NCBI GenBank assembly: GCA_036796555.1
Contig: DAIRCS010000001.1
Coordinates: forward strand, 52,521 to 116,520
Reading direction: 5' to 3'
Origin: JAJXWB01 sp036796555
Lineage (GTDB): Bacteria; Pseudomonadota; Alphaproteobacteria; Rhizobiales; Beijerinckiaceae
Length of the DNA: 64,000 nucleotides
Within the stretch, counting starts at the first letter, position 1. Each line of letters begins with the position of its first letter. Positions 41,083 to 49,152 of this stretch are shown here, piece after piece. Under the pieces are notes generated by a model. It was not told the origin of the DNA and did not search any database. It saw only the letters and a list, made by a program, of their open reading frames with translations. A program made the translations under genes and the position numbers.

Positions 41083-43224
41083 TCAATGCATCATGAACAC
41101 CGGCAAATGCGTTCTGCGAAGCACTTCATGCGTGACGCCGCCGAAGACCCATTCGAAGATCTGGCCGAATCGAAAGGCGCCCATGACGATCGCATCGGCC
41201 GAGAGGGCGTCGGCCTCCGACAGCAGCCGCTCCGCTATGTGCTGTCCCGCCGCGCTTCTCGCATGATGAACGTCCGCCGCGACGCCCTGGTCCTTCAAGA
41301 GAGTCAGGACGTCGGCGCCGACCTGATCCGGATGCGTCTCGTCGATGGTTACGACGGTGACGCGCTTGGCCGCGCGCAGCCACGGCGCGGCTTGCAAGAT
41401 CGTCTTCCGCGCCTGGGTGCGCGGTTTCCACGCGACGACCATGTGTTCGCCCATCGTCGAGGGCAGCGCGCCCTCGGTCGGAACGAACAGCACGAGGCGT
41501 CCCGAATTGAAGATCGCCGCATGCAGGGCGTCGGCGGAATCGAGATTGTGAGGATGCGCGATCGCAATCAGCGCCGCATCTCCGGTTTCCGCGAGCAGCG
41601 AGGAGGAGACGGATCCGACGTGCTCCACCCATTTCACTTGCGCGCCGGAGAAGGCGACCCAGCTTTCGAATATCCCGCGCGCGCGGGCGAGGCGCTCCTG
41701 GGCCGTTCCTTCCGCAAGCTCCCGCATTTTCTGAAGATCGAACTCCTCCGCGGCGGCGATCAGCCTGTCGGGATCCGCGCAGATATGCAGGGCCGAAAGC
41801 CCCGGCAAGCCGGCCAGCTGCGCGGCGCGCTGCGCGACGGTCAGACATCGGCGCGCGGTCTCCGCCTCCTCGACGACGGCGATCACGCGCGCCGCCGCTG
41901 TCGACGAGGCCTGCGGCCGCCCGGCTTCGCCGCTCCGCGCTGCAGGCGAAGCGGCGAAGGGCGACGCATAAAACGACTGGCCGGCTATTTCGCGTTCGAT
42001 TTCGAGCAGGCGATTGTATTTGGCGAGGCGCTCGCCCCGGCAGGGCGCGCCGGCCTTGATCTGGCCGCCGCCCATCGCCACGGCGAAATCCGCGATGAAA
42101 GCGTCATCCGTCTCGCCCGAACGGTGCGAGACGATATAGTTCCAGCCCGCGGCGCGACACGCCTCGATCGCTTCGATCGTCTCGGTGACGGTGCCGATCT
42201 GGTTGAGCTTGATGAGCGCGGCGTTCGTTGTCTTCTCGGCGACGCCGCGCGCAATGAGTTCCCGATTCGTCACGTAGATGTCGTCGCCGACGATCTGGAT
42301 CGAGCCGCCAAGCTCCGCGGTCTGCGTTCGAAAGGCGCTCCAGTCGTGCTCGCCGAATCCGTCCTCGATCGAGACGATCGGAAATCTCTTCGTCCAGTCG
42401 ACGTAAAGCGCCTCCAGTTCTTCGCAGGATTTCCGCCCCGCTCCGGACTTCGAAAGCGCATAGCCGTCGCCGTCCGCGAAAGAGGATGCGGCGGGATCGA
42501 GGGCCAGCGCGATCTGCTCGCCGGGCGCGAATCCCGCGCGCCGGATCGCCTCCACGATGAGCGCGCAGGCCTCCTCGTTGTCGCGCAGATCGGGTGCGAA
42601 ACCGCCCTCGTCGCCGACGCCCGCGGCAAGCCCTTTCTCTTTCAGGAGCGCCCGCAGCGCGTGATAGGTTTCCGCGCCCCATCGCAAGGCCTCGCGGAAC
42701 GACGGCGCGCCGTGGGGAACGATCATGAACTCCTGGAAATCCAGCGAATTTGCAGCGTGGCGTCCGCCGTTCACGACGTTCATCATCGGCGCGGGCATGC
42801 GATAGCGGTCAGTCGTCGTCGCAAGATGGGCGTAGAGGGGTTTGCGCGCGACCTGCGCGGCGGCGCGCGCCGCCGCCATCGATACGCCGACGATCGCATT
42901 GGCGCCCAATCGCGATTTTGTTTTCGTTCCGTCGGCCTCGATCAGCAATCGATCGATCCGCGCCTGATCGCAGGGATCCTGCCCTGCAAGGACGCGCCCG
43001 ATCTCCGCCAGATTGGCGATCGCCTTCAGGACGCCGCGGCCATCGTAGCGTTTCGGATCGCCGTCGCGCAGCTCATGGGCCTCGCCCTCGCCGGTGGAGG
43101 CGCCCGACGGCGTCGACGCATGCGCGACGAGCCCGCTTTGCAAGCGCAATTCGATACGCACCGTCGGATAACCGCGCGAATCGAGAATTTCATCCCCGAC
43201 GATTCCGGCGATCCTGTCCACCAT
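41083..43224 (-). CDS. enolase fused to tandem universal stress protein domains
   Basis: A 713-residue fusion. Residues about 1-420 are an enolase with all expected active-site parts: DSRGYPTVRIEL, SGASTGEGEAHEL, VNGGRHAANSLDFQEFM, AGVGDEGGFAPDL, the metal ligands in LALDPAASSF, VSIEDGFGEHDW and IQIVGDDIYVTN, the catalytic Lys in ALIKLNQIGTVTETIEAI, SHRSGETDD and GQIKAGAPCRGER. Residues about 440-713 are two USP-type domains, ending SADAIVMGAFRFG and FGGVTHEVLRRTHLPVFMMH. Enolase is a classic fluoride-inhibited enzyme, and this gene sits behind a fluoride riboswitch (43366-43410) with a 142-base leader. It is probably a stress-induced extra enolase rather than the housekeeping one. The fused architecture is unusual. 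Confidence 0.92.
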   Translation of the reverse strand: MVDRIAGIVGDEILDSRGYPTVRIELRLQSGLVAHASTPSGASTGEGEAHELRDGDPKRYDGRGVLKAIANLAEIGRVLAGQDPCDQARIDRLLIEADGTKTKSRLGANAIVGVSMAAARAAAQVARKPLYAHLATTTDRYRMPAPMMNVVNGGRHAANSLDFQEFMIVPHGAPSFREALRWGAETYHALRALLKEKGLAAGVGDEGGFAPDLRDNEEACALIVEAIRRAGFAPGEQIALALDPAASSFADGDGYALSKSGAGRKSCEELEALYVDWTKRFPIVSIEDGFGEHDWSAFRTQTAELGGSIQIVGDDIYVTNRELIARGVAEKTTNAALIKLNQIGTVTETIEAIEACRAAGWNYIVSHRSGETDDAFIADFAVAMGGGQIKAGAPCRGERLAKYNRLLEIEREIAGQSFYASPFAASPAARSGEAGRPQASSTAAARVIAVVEEAETARRCLTVAQRAAQLAGLPGLSALHICADPDRLIAAAEEFDLQKMRELAEGTAQERLARARGIFESWVAFSGAQVKWVEHVGSVSSSLLAETGDAALIAIAHPHNLDSADALHAAIFNSGRLVLFVPTEGALPSTMGEHMVVAWKPRTQARKTILQAAPWLRAAKRVTVVTIDETHPDQVGADVLTLLKDQGVAADVHHARSAAGQHIAERLLSEADALSADAIVMGAFRFGQIFEWVFGGVTHEVLRRTHLPVFMMH

Positions 43225-43365
43225 TGCAACCTCCCTCGCACGCGCTCGACATCCGGCGCCGACGAAAGAGGAACGGCCGGCGCAATTCGTCGTCGGCGGA
43301 CCCGGAATGGCAAGAGTGGGACTTGGAGGTCACAACCGTCCTACCACGTCAATTGGCGCGCGGTA

Positions 43366-43410
43366 GGAGTCATCAGCCTTGCGGCGGTTTCGGGGGACTC
43401 CATCCCCTTC
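43366..43410 (-). promoter_or_regulatory. fluoride riboswitch upstream of the enolase-USP gene
   Basis: On the minus strand: GGGG-ATGGAGTC-CCCC (hairpin with 8-base loop), GAAACC, GCC-GCAA-GGC (second hairpin), CTGAT core and GACTCC, which pairs perfectly with loop GGAGTC as the pseudoknot. This is the crcB-motif fluoride aptamer. Just downstream CCTACC (minus strand, from 43367) can pair with GGTAGG (43340-43345), an alternative hairpin that would consume the pseudoknot strand, so the element can switch. No strong T tract follows. Confidence 0.92.
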
Positions 43411-43418
43411 ACGTCGAG

Positions 43419-43446
43419 AATATAGAGAACCGAAATCGCAAGGCAA
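43419..43446 (-). promoter_or_regulatory. sigma-70-type promoter of the enolase-USP unit
   Basis: On the minus strand TTGCCT (43446-43441), a 16-base spacer and TATATT (43424-43419). Transcription would begin about 7-10 bases on, exactly where the riboswitch aptamer begins. The promoter lies in the 57-base gap before the helix-turn-helix-like gene's stop, so the enolase unit can be transcribed independently. Confidence 0.6.
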
Positions 43447-43466
43447 GCAATCCGGGCAGGCGCGGC

Positions 43467-44135
43467 CTATCGCCCGTATCGCGGCCGGATGGGCGCATGC
43501 GCGCCGTGGGTGCGCCGCATCGGCGGCAGAACGCGCGACCGCTCGACGATCTTCCTCGCCACGGCCGTCACGTTGAGCGGCAGATAGGAACGCGCCGCGC
43601 CCTCGGACAAAGCATAGACGCGTATCGCATCGAACGGGGAAATCGCCCGCGGCGGACCGAAGTCGAGCATGCGCCCCGCCGCATAGCGGACGTTCAGATC
43701 GAGGAACAGGCCACCGATCAGGAAACGGGCGCCGCCGGGCGTCGAAATCCGCGCCGGCGGCCGCAGCCCTCCGAGCGTATCGAGATAGGCCTGCCGATAG
43801 ATCGGCCGCAGATCGTCGCGGAAATCGCGCAACCCCGCGGCGATCTCGTCCGGCAAGGTTCCGTAGACGCGCAGCAGCAAGGCGACGCTCAATTCCATGA
43901 GAGCTTCGAAATCGTAGACGACGTGGCGGCGGCGGTCCGCTCGCCGCCCGTCGTTGGCGAAGGGTATTCCGAGCTTCCGCAGGGATTTTATGTAGGAGTT
44001 GAACGTGGAGAGGGCGACGTCGCCGCGCAATCCGAGTTCCCCGAGCAGCCAGAGCGCGTGGCCGTGCGTCAGCGCCAGATGGGGAATGTCGCCGCTCCCC
44101 TGGCCGGGCGAGTCGTCTTTCGGGCGCTTCGACAT
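43467..44135 (-). CDS. uncharacterised protein with a MerR-like helix-turn-helix region
   Basis: A 222-residue protein that I cannot assign to a named family. Residues about 20-105 look like a small winged helix-turn-helix followed by a helix (ALTHGHALWLLGELGLRGDV, STFNSYIKSLRKLGIPF, YDFEALMELSVALLLRVYG, LPDEIAAGLRDFRDDL), the layout of MerR-type DNA-binding domains. The rest is basic and ends in an Arg-rich tail. It is the last gene of the transcription unit that encodes the complex-I-like subunits, CrcB and the DUF190 protein. It might regulate the fluoride genes or act on nucleic acid; both are guesses. Confidence 0.6.
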   Translation of the reverse strand: MSKRPKDDSPGQGSGDIPHLALTHGHALWLLGELGLRGDVALSTFNSYIKSLRKLGIPFANDGRRADRRRHVVYDFEALMELSVALLLRVYGTLPDEIAAGLRDFRDDLRPIYRQAYLDTLGGLRPPARISTPGGARFLIGGLFLDLNVRYAAGRMLDFGPPRAISPFDAIRVYALSEGAARSYLPLNVTAVARKIVERSRVLPPMRRTHGAHAPIRPRYGR

Positions 44136-44160
44136 GGCTTCGTTTCGCGTGAACGCGGAC

Positions 44161-44496
44161 CTACGCTCCGGCTGCGGCTGCGCCGGCTCTGCTGGCGGGC
44201 CACGAGACGATATGTCCGGCGGGCGCCAGGTTCGCGAGCAGCGCGATCGCCGCCTCGACGACCCGGGGCTCGTCGAAAAACTCGATGACCAGCGGCAGAT
44301 CGACGTTGAGCCGCAGGATGTCGTCGGCGCGGATCTCGCCGCTTGCGCCGAAGCCGGCGATTCCGCGAAAGACCGTGACCCCCCGCACAGCGTGCCGTTC
44401 CTGCAGGAGGGTGAGAATCTCCTTCATCAAGGCCTTGCGGACGCCGTGATCGGCCTCGCTCAGGTAGATGCGCGCCATCAGAACTTCGTCGCCCAT
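44161..44496 (-). CDS. DUF190 family protein
   Basis: A 111-residue protein of the DUF190 family, small ferredoxin-like-fold proteins related to PII-type folds and often found beside crcB. It reads MARIYLSEADHGVRKALMKE early, then LLQERHAVRGVTVFRGIAGFG and DLPLVIEFFDEPRVVEAAIA, matching the family pattern (Y-L-x-E-x-D, R-G-x-x-G-F-G, L-P-x-V-I-E-x-x-D). The ATG at 44496 has GGGAGGAGAG before it. It lies 13 bases after crcB. Function is unknown; conserved association suggests help to the fluoride channel. Confidence 0.85.
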   Translation of the reverse strand: MGDEVLMARIYLSEADHGVRKALMKEILTLLQERHAVRGVTVFRGIAGFGASGEIRADDILRLNVDLPLVIEFFDEPRVVEAAIALLANLAPAGHIVSWPASRAGAAAAGA

Positions 44497-44509
44497 TCTC
44501 TCCTCCCGT

Positions 44510-44884
44510 TCAAAGATTTCTCGCGATATAGGCGCCTCCGAAGGCAGCCAGGAAGCCGAGAGCGACGGACAGAAAGACATAGAGGGCCGCCTTCGCCAGT
44601 TCGCCGCCTTCGGCCAGCAGAAGCGCCTCCATCTCGAACGTCGAGAATGTCGTGTAGCCGCCGATGAACCCGGTGAGGATGCCGGTCCGCAGGGCCGGCG
44701 AAAGCGTCAGCCGCTCCAGCGTCTCGACGAACAGAAAACCCATGATGAAGCTTCCCATGACGTTGATGCTCAGCGTCGCATAGGGAAAGTCGCGTCCGTA
44801 CACGGATTGCACGAGGCCCGTCTGCGCGAAACGCGCCCAGCATCCCAGAACGCCGAAACAGGCGATGGCGATATAAGTCCACAT
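44510..44884 (-). CDS. crcB: fluoride-specific channel CrcB/Fluc
   Basis: A 124-residue CrcB with four membrane helices. Dual-topology homodimers of this family export fluoride passively. Signatures: GVLGCWARFAQTG at helix 1, INVMGSFIMGFLFVET with the conserved Asn, and GFIGGYTTFSTFEMEALLL, containing the T-T-F-S-T-F motif with the Phe/Ser residues of the fluoride pores and the central Na+ site. It lies 22 bases after the HyfB-like gene and 13 bases before the DUF190 gene. It thus belongs to the long transcript that starts at the riboswitch near 52,400. Its position after six membrane-complex genes, not first, is unusual. Confidence 0.95.
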   Translation of the reverse strand: MWTYIAIACFGVLGCWARFAQTGLVQSVYGRDFPYATLSINVMGSFIMGFLFVETLERLTLSPALRTGILTGFIGGYTTFSTFEMEALLLAEGGELAKAALYVFLSVALGFLAAFGGAYIARNL

Positions 44885-44906
44885 CGAACGTGTCGTCTCC
44901 CGTGCG

Positions 44907-46880
44907 TCAGAAAAGCGTCAGCCCGAGAATGAGAACCAGCAGGCCTCCGATCAGGGCGAGATAGAAGTTCAGATGGCCGGACTGCAGCGGCCTGAGCCGG
45001 CTGGCGGCGCTCTCGACCAGTCGGACGGCGGGCTGGAACAGCAGCGGGCCGAAGACCGGGGCGACGTCGTGCTCGAAGCTCAACTTCTTCACGAAATAGC
45101 CGGCCGTCGCCTCCCGCTCGGTATCGCTCGTCGGCCGATAGACGAAACTGTAGAAGATGCGCATGGCGTTGGAGAACGACAGGGGCGTCGTCGAGGCGCG
45201 CGCCGGGTCGGGCGACAGGCCGCCGTACCAGACGGGCGCGCGCCGCACCGCATATCGCCTGCCGCCGAACGCCAGGGCGACCGGAATCAGCGCCAGAAGC
45301 GGCATGACGACGATCAGCAGGCTTGGCGAGATGAACGCGAATTTGGCGGTCAGCGGAACAAGCAGAACGCCGTCGCGCATCTGCAAGGCGACGGGCGCGC
45401 CAAACTGCCGCGCCGTCGCCTCGGCGAGAGCTGTGAGCCAGAGCGGCATGCCGACGCCGAGGGCGAGAACGCCGGCGCCCAGCGCGCAGACGGCGCCCGC
45501 ATAGCGTCTGGCGATCGGCGCGGGCCGCGCCCTGTCGCGCGACAGAACGCCGAGCCCGATGAGCTTGACGAAAGTGGCGAAGGCGATCGCGGCGGTCAGC
45601 GCCAGTCCCGCGCCGGTGAGCGCGAGCACGAGCCGCCCGCCGAGCGTCGGAAGATGGAATCCCTGGAATACGGTCTGGAAGACGAACCACTCGCTGGCGA
45701 AGCCGGCGGTCGGCGGCATGGCCGCGAGGCTCATCGCGGCGAGCAGCGCGCCGGCGCCGAACAGCCAGTGGCTGCCCGCGCCTCCGTATGAAATCCGGTA
45801 GCCGCCAGTCGCGTTGCGAAGGCCGTCCGCCGCGAGGAACAGGGCGCCCTTGGCCAGCGCATGGCCGGCGAGATGCAGAAGGGCGACGGTCCACGCGAGC
45901 CCGGCGAGGTCGTTCAGTCCGTCGTTGCGGAAGAGCATAGCCGCGCCGAGGGCGACGACCGCGATCGAGGCGTTTTCCGCCGAGGAGAAGCTCAGGAGGC
46001 TGCGCCAGTCGTCCTGCTGGAACGCGTAGAGGATCGTGAGGATCGCGCTCAGGGTTCCCACGGCGATGACGATCGCCGGCAGGATCGGAAGCGCGCCGTC
46101 GGCGGCGGCCGGCAGCCAGCCCGTGAGCGCGCGCGCCAGGGCGAAGAACGCGGCGTTGAGCACGACGCAGGACATGATGGCGCCGGACGCGCCGCTGCCG
46201 GCGCCATAGGCGCCCGGGAACCATTCGTAAAATGGCGCAAGGCCGAGCTTCGCGCCGAAGCCGGCGAGAAGAAGCAGGCCGACGCCGAGTTGCGCGGCCT
46301 GCGACATCGCGCCGGCGCCAGCCAGAAATTGCGGAAAGAGCAGGCTCGATCCGCGCCCGGCGAGAATGGCGATCGCCAGCATGAGGGCGACGGCGCCGAC
46401 TTCGAGCAACGCCAGCATGAACAGAACCGGACGCGCCCGGCCGTGATCGAGACGCTCCGACAGGATCATGGCCGCGCCGCCGAGGCTCATCGCCTCCCAC
46501 GCGATCAGCATCGCCGCGCCGTTCTGGAAGCCGAAGACGCCCAGCGCGCCCAGAAGGCTCGCCGCCGCGCCGAAAAGCCAGCCGCGCCGGCCATCCCGCG
46601 ACGGCGTGCACAGCGCGCAGGCGAGCCCCGCCGGCGCGAGGCCGAACGCCATCAGCCAAAGGCCTTGCGGTTCGATGCCGAAGACGACCGCCTCGCCGGC
46701 GAGGCGGACCGGCGCGACCATTGCGCCGCTGCCTTCCGGGAGGCCGGCGAGCGCAGCCGCAACGCCCGCGATTGCGCCGACCGTCAATGCGAGACGGGCC
46801 GTCGCGACGGCGCCGAAAAGCGCGAGAACCGCGCCCGCGCCCCACAGGCCCGCAGCGATCAGGAGAAGGACGTCACACAT
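44907..46880 (-). CDS. HyfB-like (NuoL/M/N-type) proton-translocating membrane subunit
   Basis: A 657-residue subunit with about 16 membrane helices, of the antiporter-like group shared by complex I, Mrp antiporters and energy-converting hydrogenases. The family core is visible: WEAMSLGGAAMILSER with the key Glu, GFGAKLGLAPFYEWFPGAYG with the channel Lys, DDWRSLLSFSSAENASIAV and HALAKGALFLAADG with the His/Lys pair, and PPTAGFASEWFVFQT. A C-terminal extension (RIFYSFVYRPT...HLNFYLALIGGLLVLILGL) resembles HyfB/HycC. It overlaps the preceding fused iron-sulfur gene by 8 bases and precedes crcB. It probably pumps H+ or Na+ in the complex. Confidence 0.9.
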   Translation of the reverse strand: MCDVLLLIAAGLWGAGAVLALFGAVATARLALTVGAIAGVAAALAGLPEGSGAMVAPVRLAGEAVVFGIEPQGLWLMAFGLAPAGLACALCTPSRDGRRGWLFGAAASLLGALGVFGFQNGAAMLIAWEAMSLGGAAMILSERLDHGRARPVLFMLALLEVGAVALMLAIAILAGRGSSLLFPQFLAGAGAMSQAAQLGVGLLLLAGFGAKLGLAPFYEWFPGAYGAGSGASGAIMSCVVLNAAFFALARALTGWLPAAADGALPILPAIVIAVGTLSAILTILYAFQQDDWRSLLSFSSAENASIAVVALGAAMLFRNDGLNDLAGLAWTVALLHLAGHALAKGALFLAADGLRNATGGYRISYGGAGSHWLFGAGALLAAMSLAAMPPTAGFASEWFVFQTVFQGFHLPTLGGRLVLALTGAGLALTAAIAFATFVKLIGLGVLSRDRARPAPIARRYAGAVCALGAGVLALGVGMPLWLTALAEATARQFGAPVALQMRDGVLLVPLTAKFAFISPSLLIVVMPLLALIPVALAFGGRRYAVRRAPVWYGGLSPDPARASTTPLSFSNAMRIFYSFVYRPTSDTEREATAGYFVKKLSFEHDVAPVFGPLLFQPAVRLVESAASRLRPLQSGHLNFYLALIGGLLVLILGLTLF

Positions 46881-47673
46881 TGATCCGTCCTCCCCGCACG
46901 CGCTGCGGCGCGCGATCGAGAAACATCAGCAGCGCTTCCATGATCGCGGCGGGATTGGGCGGACAGCCTGGCAGATAGACGTCGACCGGCAGCACGCCGT
47001 CGAGGCCCGTTCCGCAGGCGTAGTCGCCGCCGGCGATTCCGCCGGACACGGCGCATGTGCCGATCGCCATGACCCAGCGCGGCTCCGGCATGGCGTCATA
47101 GGCGGCTTGCAGCGGCTCGCGCATCGCGCGAGTCACCGGGCCGGTGACGAGCAGCAGGTCGGCGAAGCGCGGAGACGCCGTGAAGAATATGCCGAGACGA
47201 TGCAGATTGTAGAAGGGATTGTTGAGCGCCTGCAGTTCGGATTCGCAGCCGTTGCACGAGCCGGCGTCGACATGGCGAATGTGCAGGCTGCGCCGGAAGG
47301 CCGCGCGCGACTGCGCAACTTGTTGCATCTCCTGGCGCGCGGCGGCCGCGCCGGTCTGCGACCAGAGGAGGTCCTCGCGCCGGCGCACGCCGAAGGCCCA
47401 GTCGCGGGACGGCTCCATCGCGCCGGTCGGGCACGCGTCCGTGCATATCTGGCACACGACGCATCTGCCGTAGTCGACCGTCAGCCCGCCGTCGCGCGCC
47501 GCGATGGCGCGGGTCGGGCAGACATCCGCGCAATCCGCGCAGCCGTCGGCGCAGGCGTCCGGATTGTAGCGCGGCATGCCGAGGACGCCCTCCTGGCCGT
47601 CGTCGCCCGCACCCCGCGGCCAGGTCGTGGTCGCCTTTCCCCGCATCAGTCCGAAAAGTGTCCACAAGGCCAT
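46873..47673 (-). CDS. fused HyfH (NuoI-like ferredoxin) and HyfI (NuoB-like) iron-sulfur protein
   Basis: A 266-residue fusion. Residues about 35-90 hold two [4Fe-4S] ferredoxin motifs (CADGCADCADVCP and CVVCQICTDACP). From about residue 135 follows a NuoB/hydrogenase-small-subunit domain with the N2-type cluster ligands CNGCESE, GTCAVSGG and GCPPNP. In complex I and formate hydrogenlyase these are separate proteins, so the fusion joins the electron path from ferredoxin clusters to the terminal cluster. It lies 9 bases after the NuoCD-like gene. It supports an electron-transferring role for the complex. Confidence 0.92.
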   Translation of the reverse strand: MALWTLFGLMRGKATTTWPRGAGDDGQEGVLGMPRYNPDACADGCADCADVCPTRAIAARDGGLTVDYGRCVVCQICTDACPTGAMEPSRDWAFGVRRREDLLWSQTGAAAARQEMQQVAQSRAAFRRSLHIRHVDAGSCNGCESELQALNNPFYNLHRLGIFFTASPRFADLLLVTGPVTRAMREPLQAAYDAMPEPRWVMAIGTCAVSGGIAGGDYACGTGLDGVLPVDVYLPGCPPNPAAIMEALLMFLDRAPQRVRGGRINV

Positions 47674-47682
47674 CGGCGGCTC

Positions 47683-49152
47683 CTATCGGTCGCAGCCGGC
47701 TACGGTCAGACCGAAGCTCGCTTCGTTGATCGCGTAGTCCATCATGTTGCTGTCGTGCACGGTGAACGGAAACGCGCGCCAGTTGGAGAAGGACGGGGAC
47801 TTGATCTTGACGCGCGCCAGACGGCCGTCGGCGCCGACATGCACGGCGTAGAACAGGGAGCCGCGCGGACCTTCCGCCCATCCGAGGCCTTCGGTCGAGG
47901 GAGCGGGCGCGCAGGCTTCGTGAACGGGTCCCGGCTCGATCAGCAGCAGGACCCGCTGGCACAGGACGAAAGCCGCCTCGATCTCGGCCATCCGCACGCG
48001 CTGGCGCGCATAGGCGTCGCCGTCCGTCTGGGCGGCCACGGCCAGCGGAAGGCCGGCATAGGCCGCGTAAGCGTGATCGCGCCGCAGGTCGCGGTCGAGG
48101 CCGGAGGCGCGCTCGATCGGGCCCGTCGCGCCCTGGTCGAACGCGACCTTCTCCGACAGGCGGCCCGTGGTGATCAATCGATCGATATGGCTTTCCGACG
48201 CCTCCAGCCGATCCGCATAGGCCGCATATTCCTCGCGCAGGCTTTCCAGCGCGTCGCCCAGCCATGCGCCGGGATCGATATCCCGCCGCAGGCCGCCCGG
48301 CGTCAGCATGCCGCGCAGGAACCGGCTCCCGGTCAACCGCGCGTTGAGGCGCTTCGCTTTCTCTTCGAGCAGCTTGCCTTCCGCCTCGCCGACTTTGAGC
48401 GTCGTCGTGTGGCAGAGATGGCCGAGGTAATGGAGATGGTTGTAGAGCCGTTCGAGCTCGCCGAGCAGGACGCGCAGGGCGCGTGCGCGCGGCGGAGGCT
48501 CGCAGTTCGCCGCGCGCTCCACGGCCTGGCAATAGGCGAGCGCATGCGCGAGCGATCCGACGGCCGAGACGCGCTCGGCGACGATCGCGCCGCGCCGGGG
48601 GTCGAGGCTCTCGAAGCAGGTTTCCATGCCGCGATGCTTGAAGAACAGGCGCGGCTGATAATGGATGATGTGCTCGCCGACATAGAGGAAGATGAATTCG
48701 GCGGATTCCACGACATCGGCGCGGATGGGCCCGAACGGCAGGTATTGCACGTCGGCGGCGTCGACATCCGGGAGGCGCGGCTCGCCGTTCGCGCAATGAC
48801 GATCGGCCGGCGCGCCATCGTCGGCGCGCGGGACGTCGCCGGAACGCCACACCAGCGGATAGGGCTCGGGATGACCGGAGAAGGCCAGCCCGTTGAGATC
48901 CGCCATTTCGCGCTCGTACCAGCCGATCAGCGGCAGGATCGGCGCGAGGCTCGGAAGCTCGCGGCTGTCTGCGACGGCCCATATGTCGAATTCCGCCTGC
49001 TTGGGAACCGCCCAGACATAGCGCGCCTCGCAGCGGTCGCCCGACGGCGTCCACGCATAGGCGAATTGCAGCCGCCCGCCGACGGCGCGCAACGCCTCCG
49101 CCGCGGGGAGGAGATCGGCCGGCGAAAGGCGCCTGACGAATGCGTCGGTCAT
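47683..49152 (-). CDS. HyfG/NuoCD-like large subunit lacking nickel ligands
   Basis: A 489-residue fusion of a NuoC-like domain (about residues 1-120; IGWYEREMADLNGLAFSGHP) and a NuoD/hydrogenase-large-subunit domain (QYLPFGPIRADVVESAEFIF; RLFFKHRGMETCFE; LLGELERLYNHLHYLGHL). In [NiFe] hydrogenases the first nickel motif is R-V-C-G-I-C; here residues about 194-200 read RVSAVGS. The C-terminal D-P-C-x-x-C is replaced by FGLTVAGCDR. None of the four nickel Cys is in place, so it cannot be a hydrogenase. It resembles 'energy-converting hydrogenase-related' (Ehr) or quinone/ferredoxin-type complexes. ATG overlaps the HyfF-like stop (ATGA). Confidence 0.9.
   Translation of the reverse strand: MTDAFVRRLSPADLLPAAEALRAVGGRLQFAYAWTPSGDRCEARYVWAVPKQAEFDIWAVADSRELPSLAPILPLIGWYEREMADLNGLAFSGHPEPYPLVWRSGDVPRADDGAPADRHCANGEPRLPDVDAADVQYLPFGPIRADVVESAEFIFLYVGEHIIHYQPRLFFKHRGMETCFESLDPRRGAIVAERVSAVGSLAHALAYCQAVERAANCEPPPRARALRVLLGELERLYNHLHYLGHLCHTTTLKVGEAEGKLLEEKAKRLNARLTGSRFLRGMLTPGGLRRDIDPGAWLGDALESLREEYAAYADRLEASESHIDRLITTGRLSEKVAFDQGATGPIERASGLDRDLRRDHAYAAYAGLPLAVAAQTDGDAYARQRVRMAEIEAAFVLCQRVLLLIEPGPVHEACAPAPSTEGLGWAEGPRGSLFYAVHVGADGRLARVKIKSPSFSNWRAFPFTVHDSNMMDYAINEASFGLTVAGCDR

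Noticed and set aside
47683..49152. Calling the complex a [NiFe] hydrogenase-4 or formate hydrogenlyase
   Set aside because: All four nickel-ligand cysteines are missing from the large subunit and no hydrogenase maturation or formate dehydrogenase genes are present.
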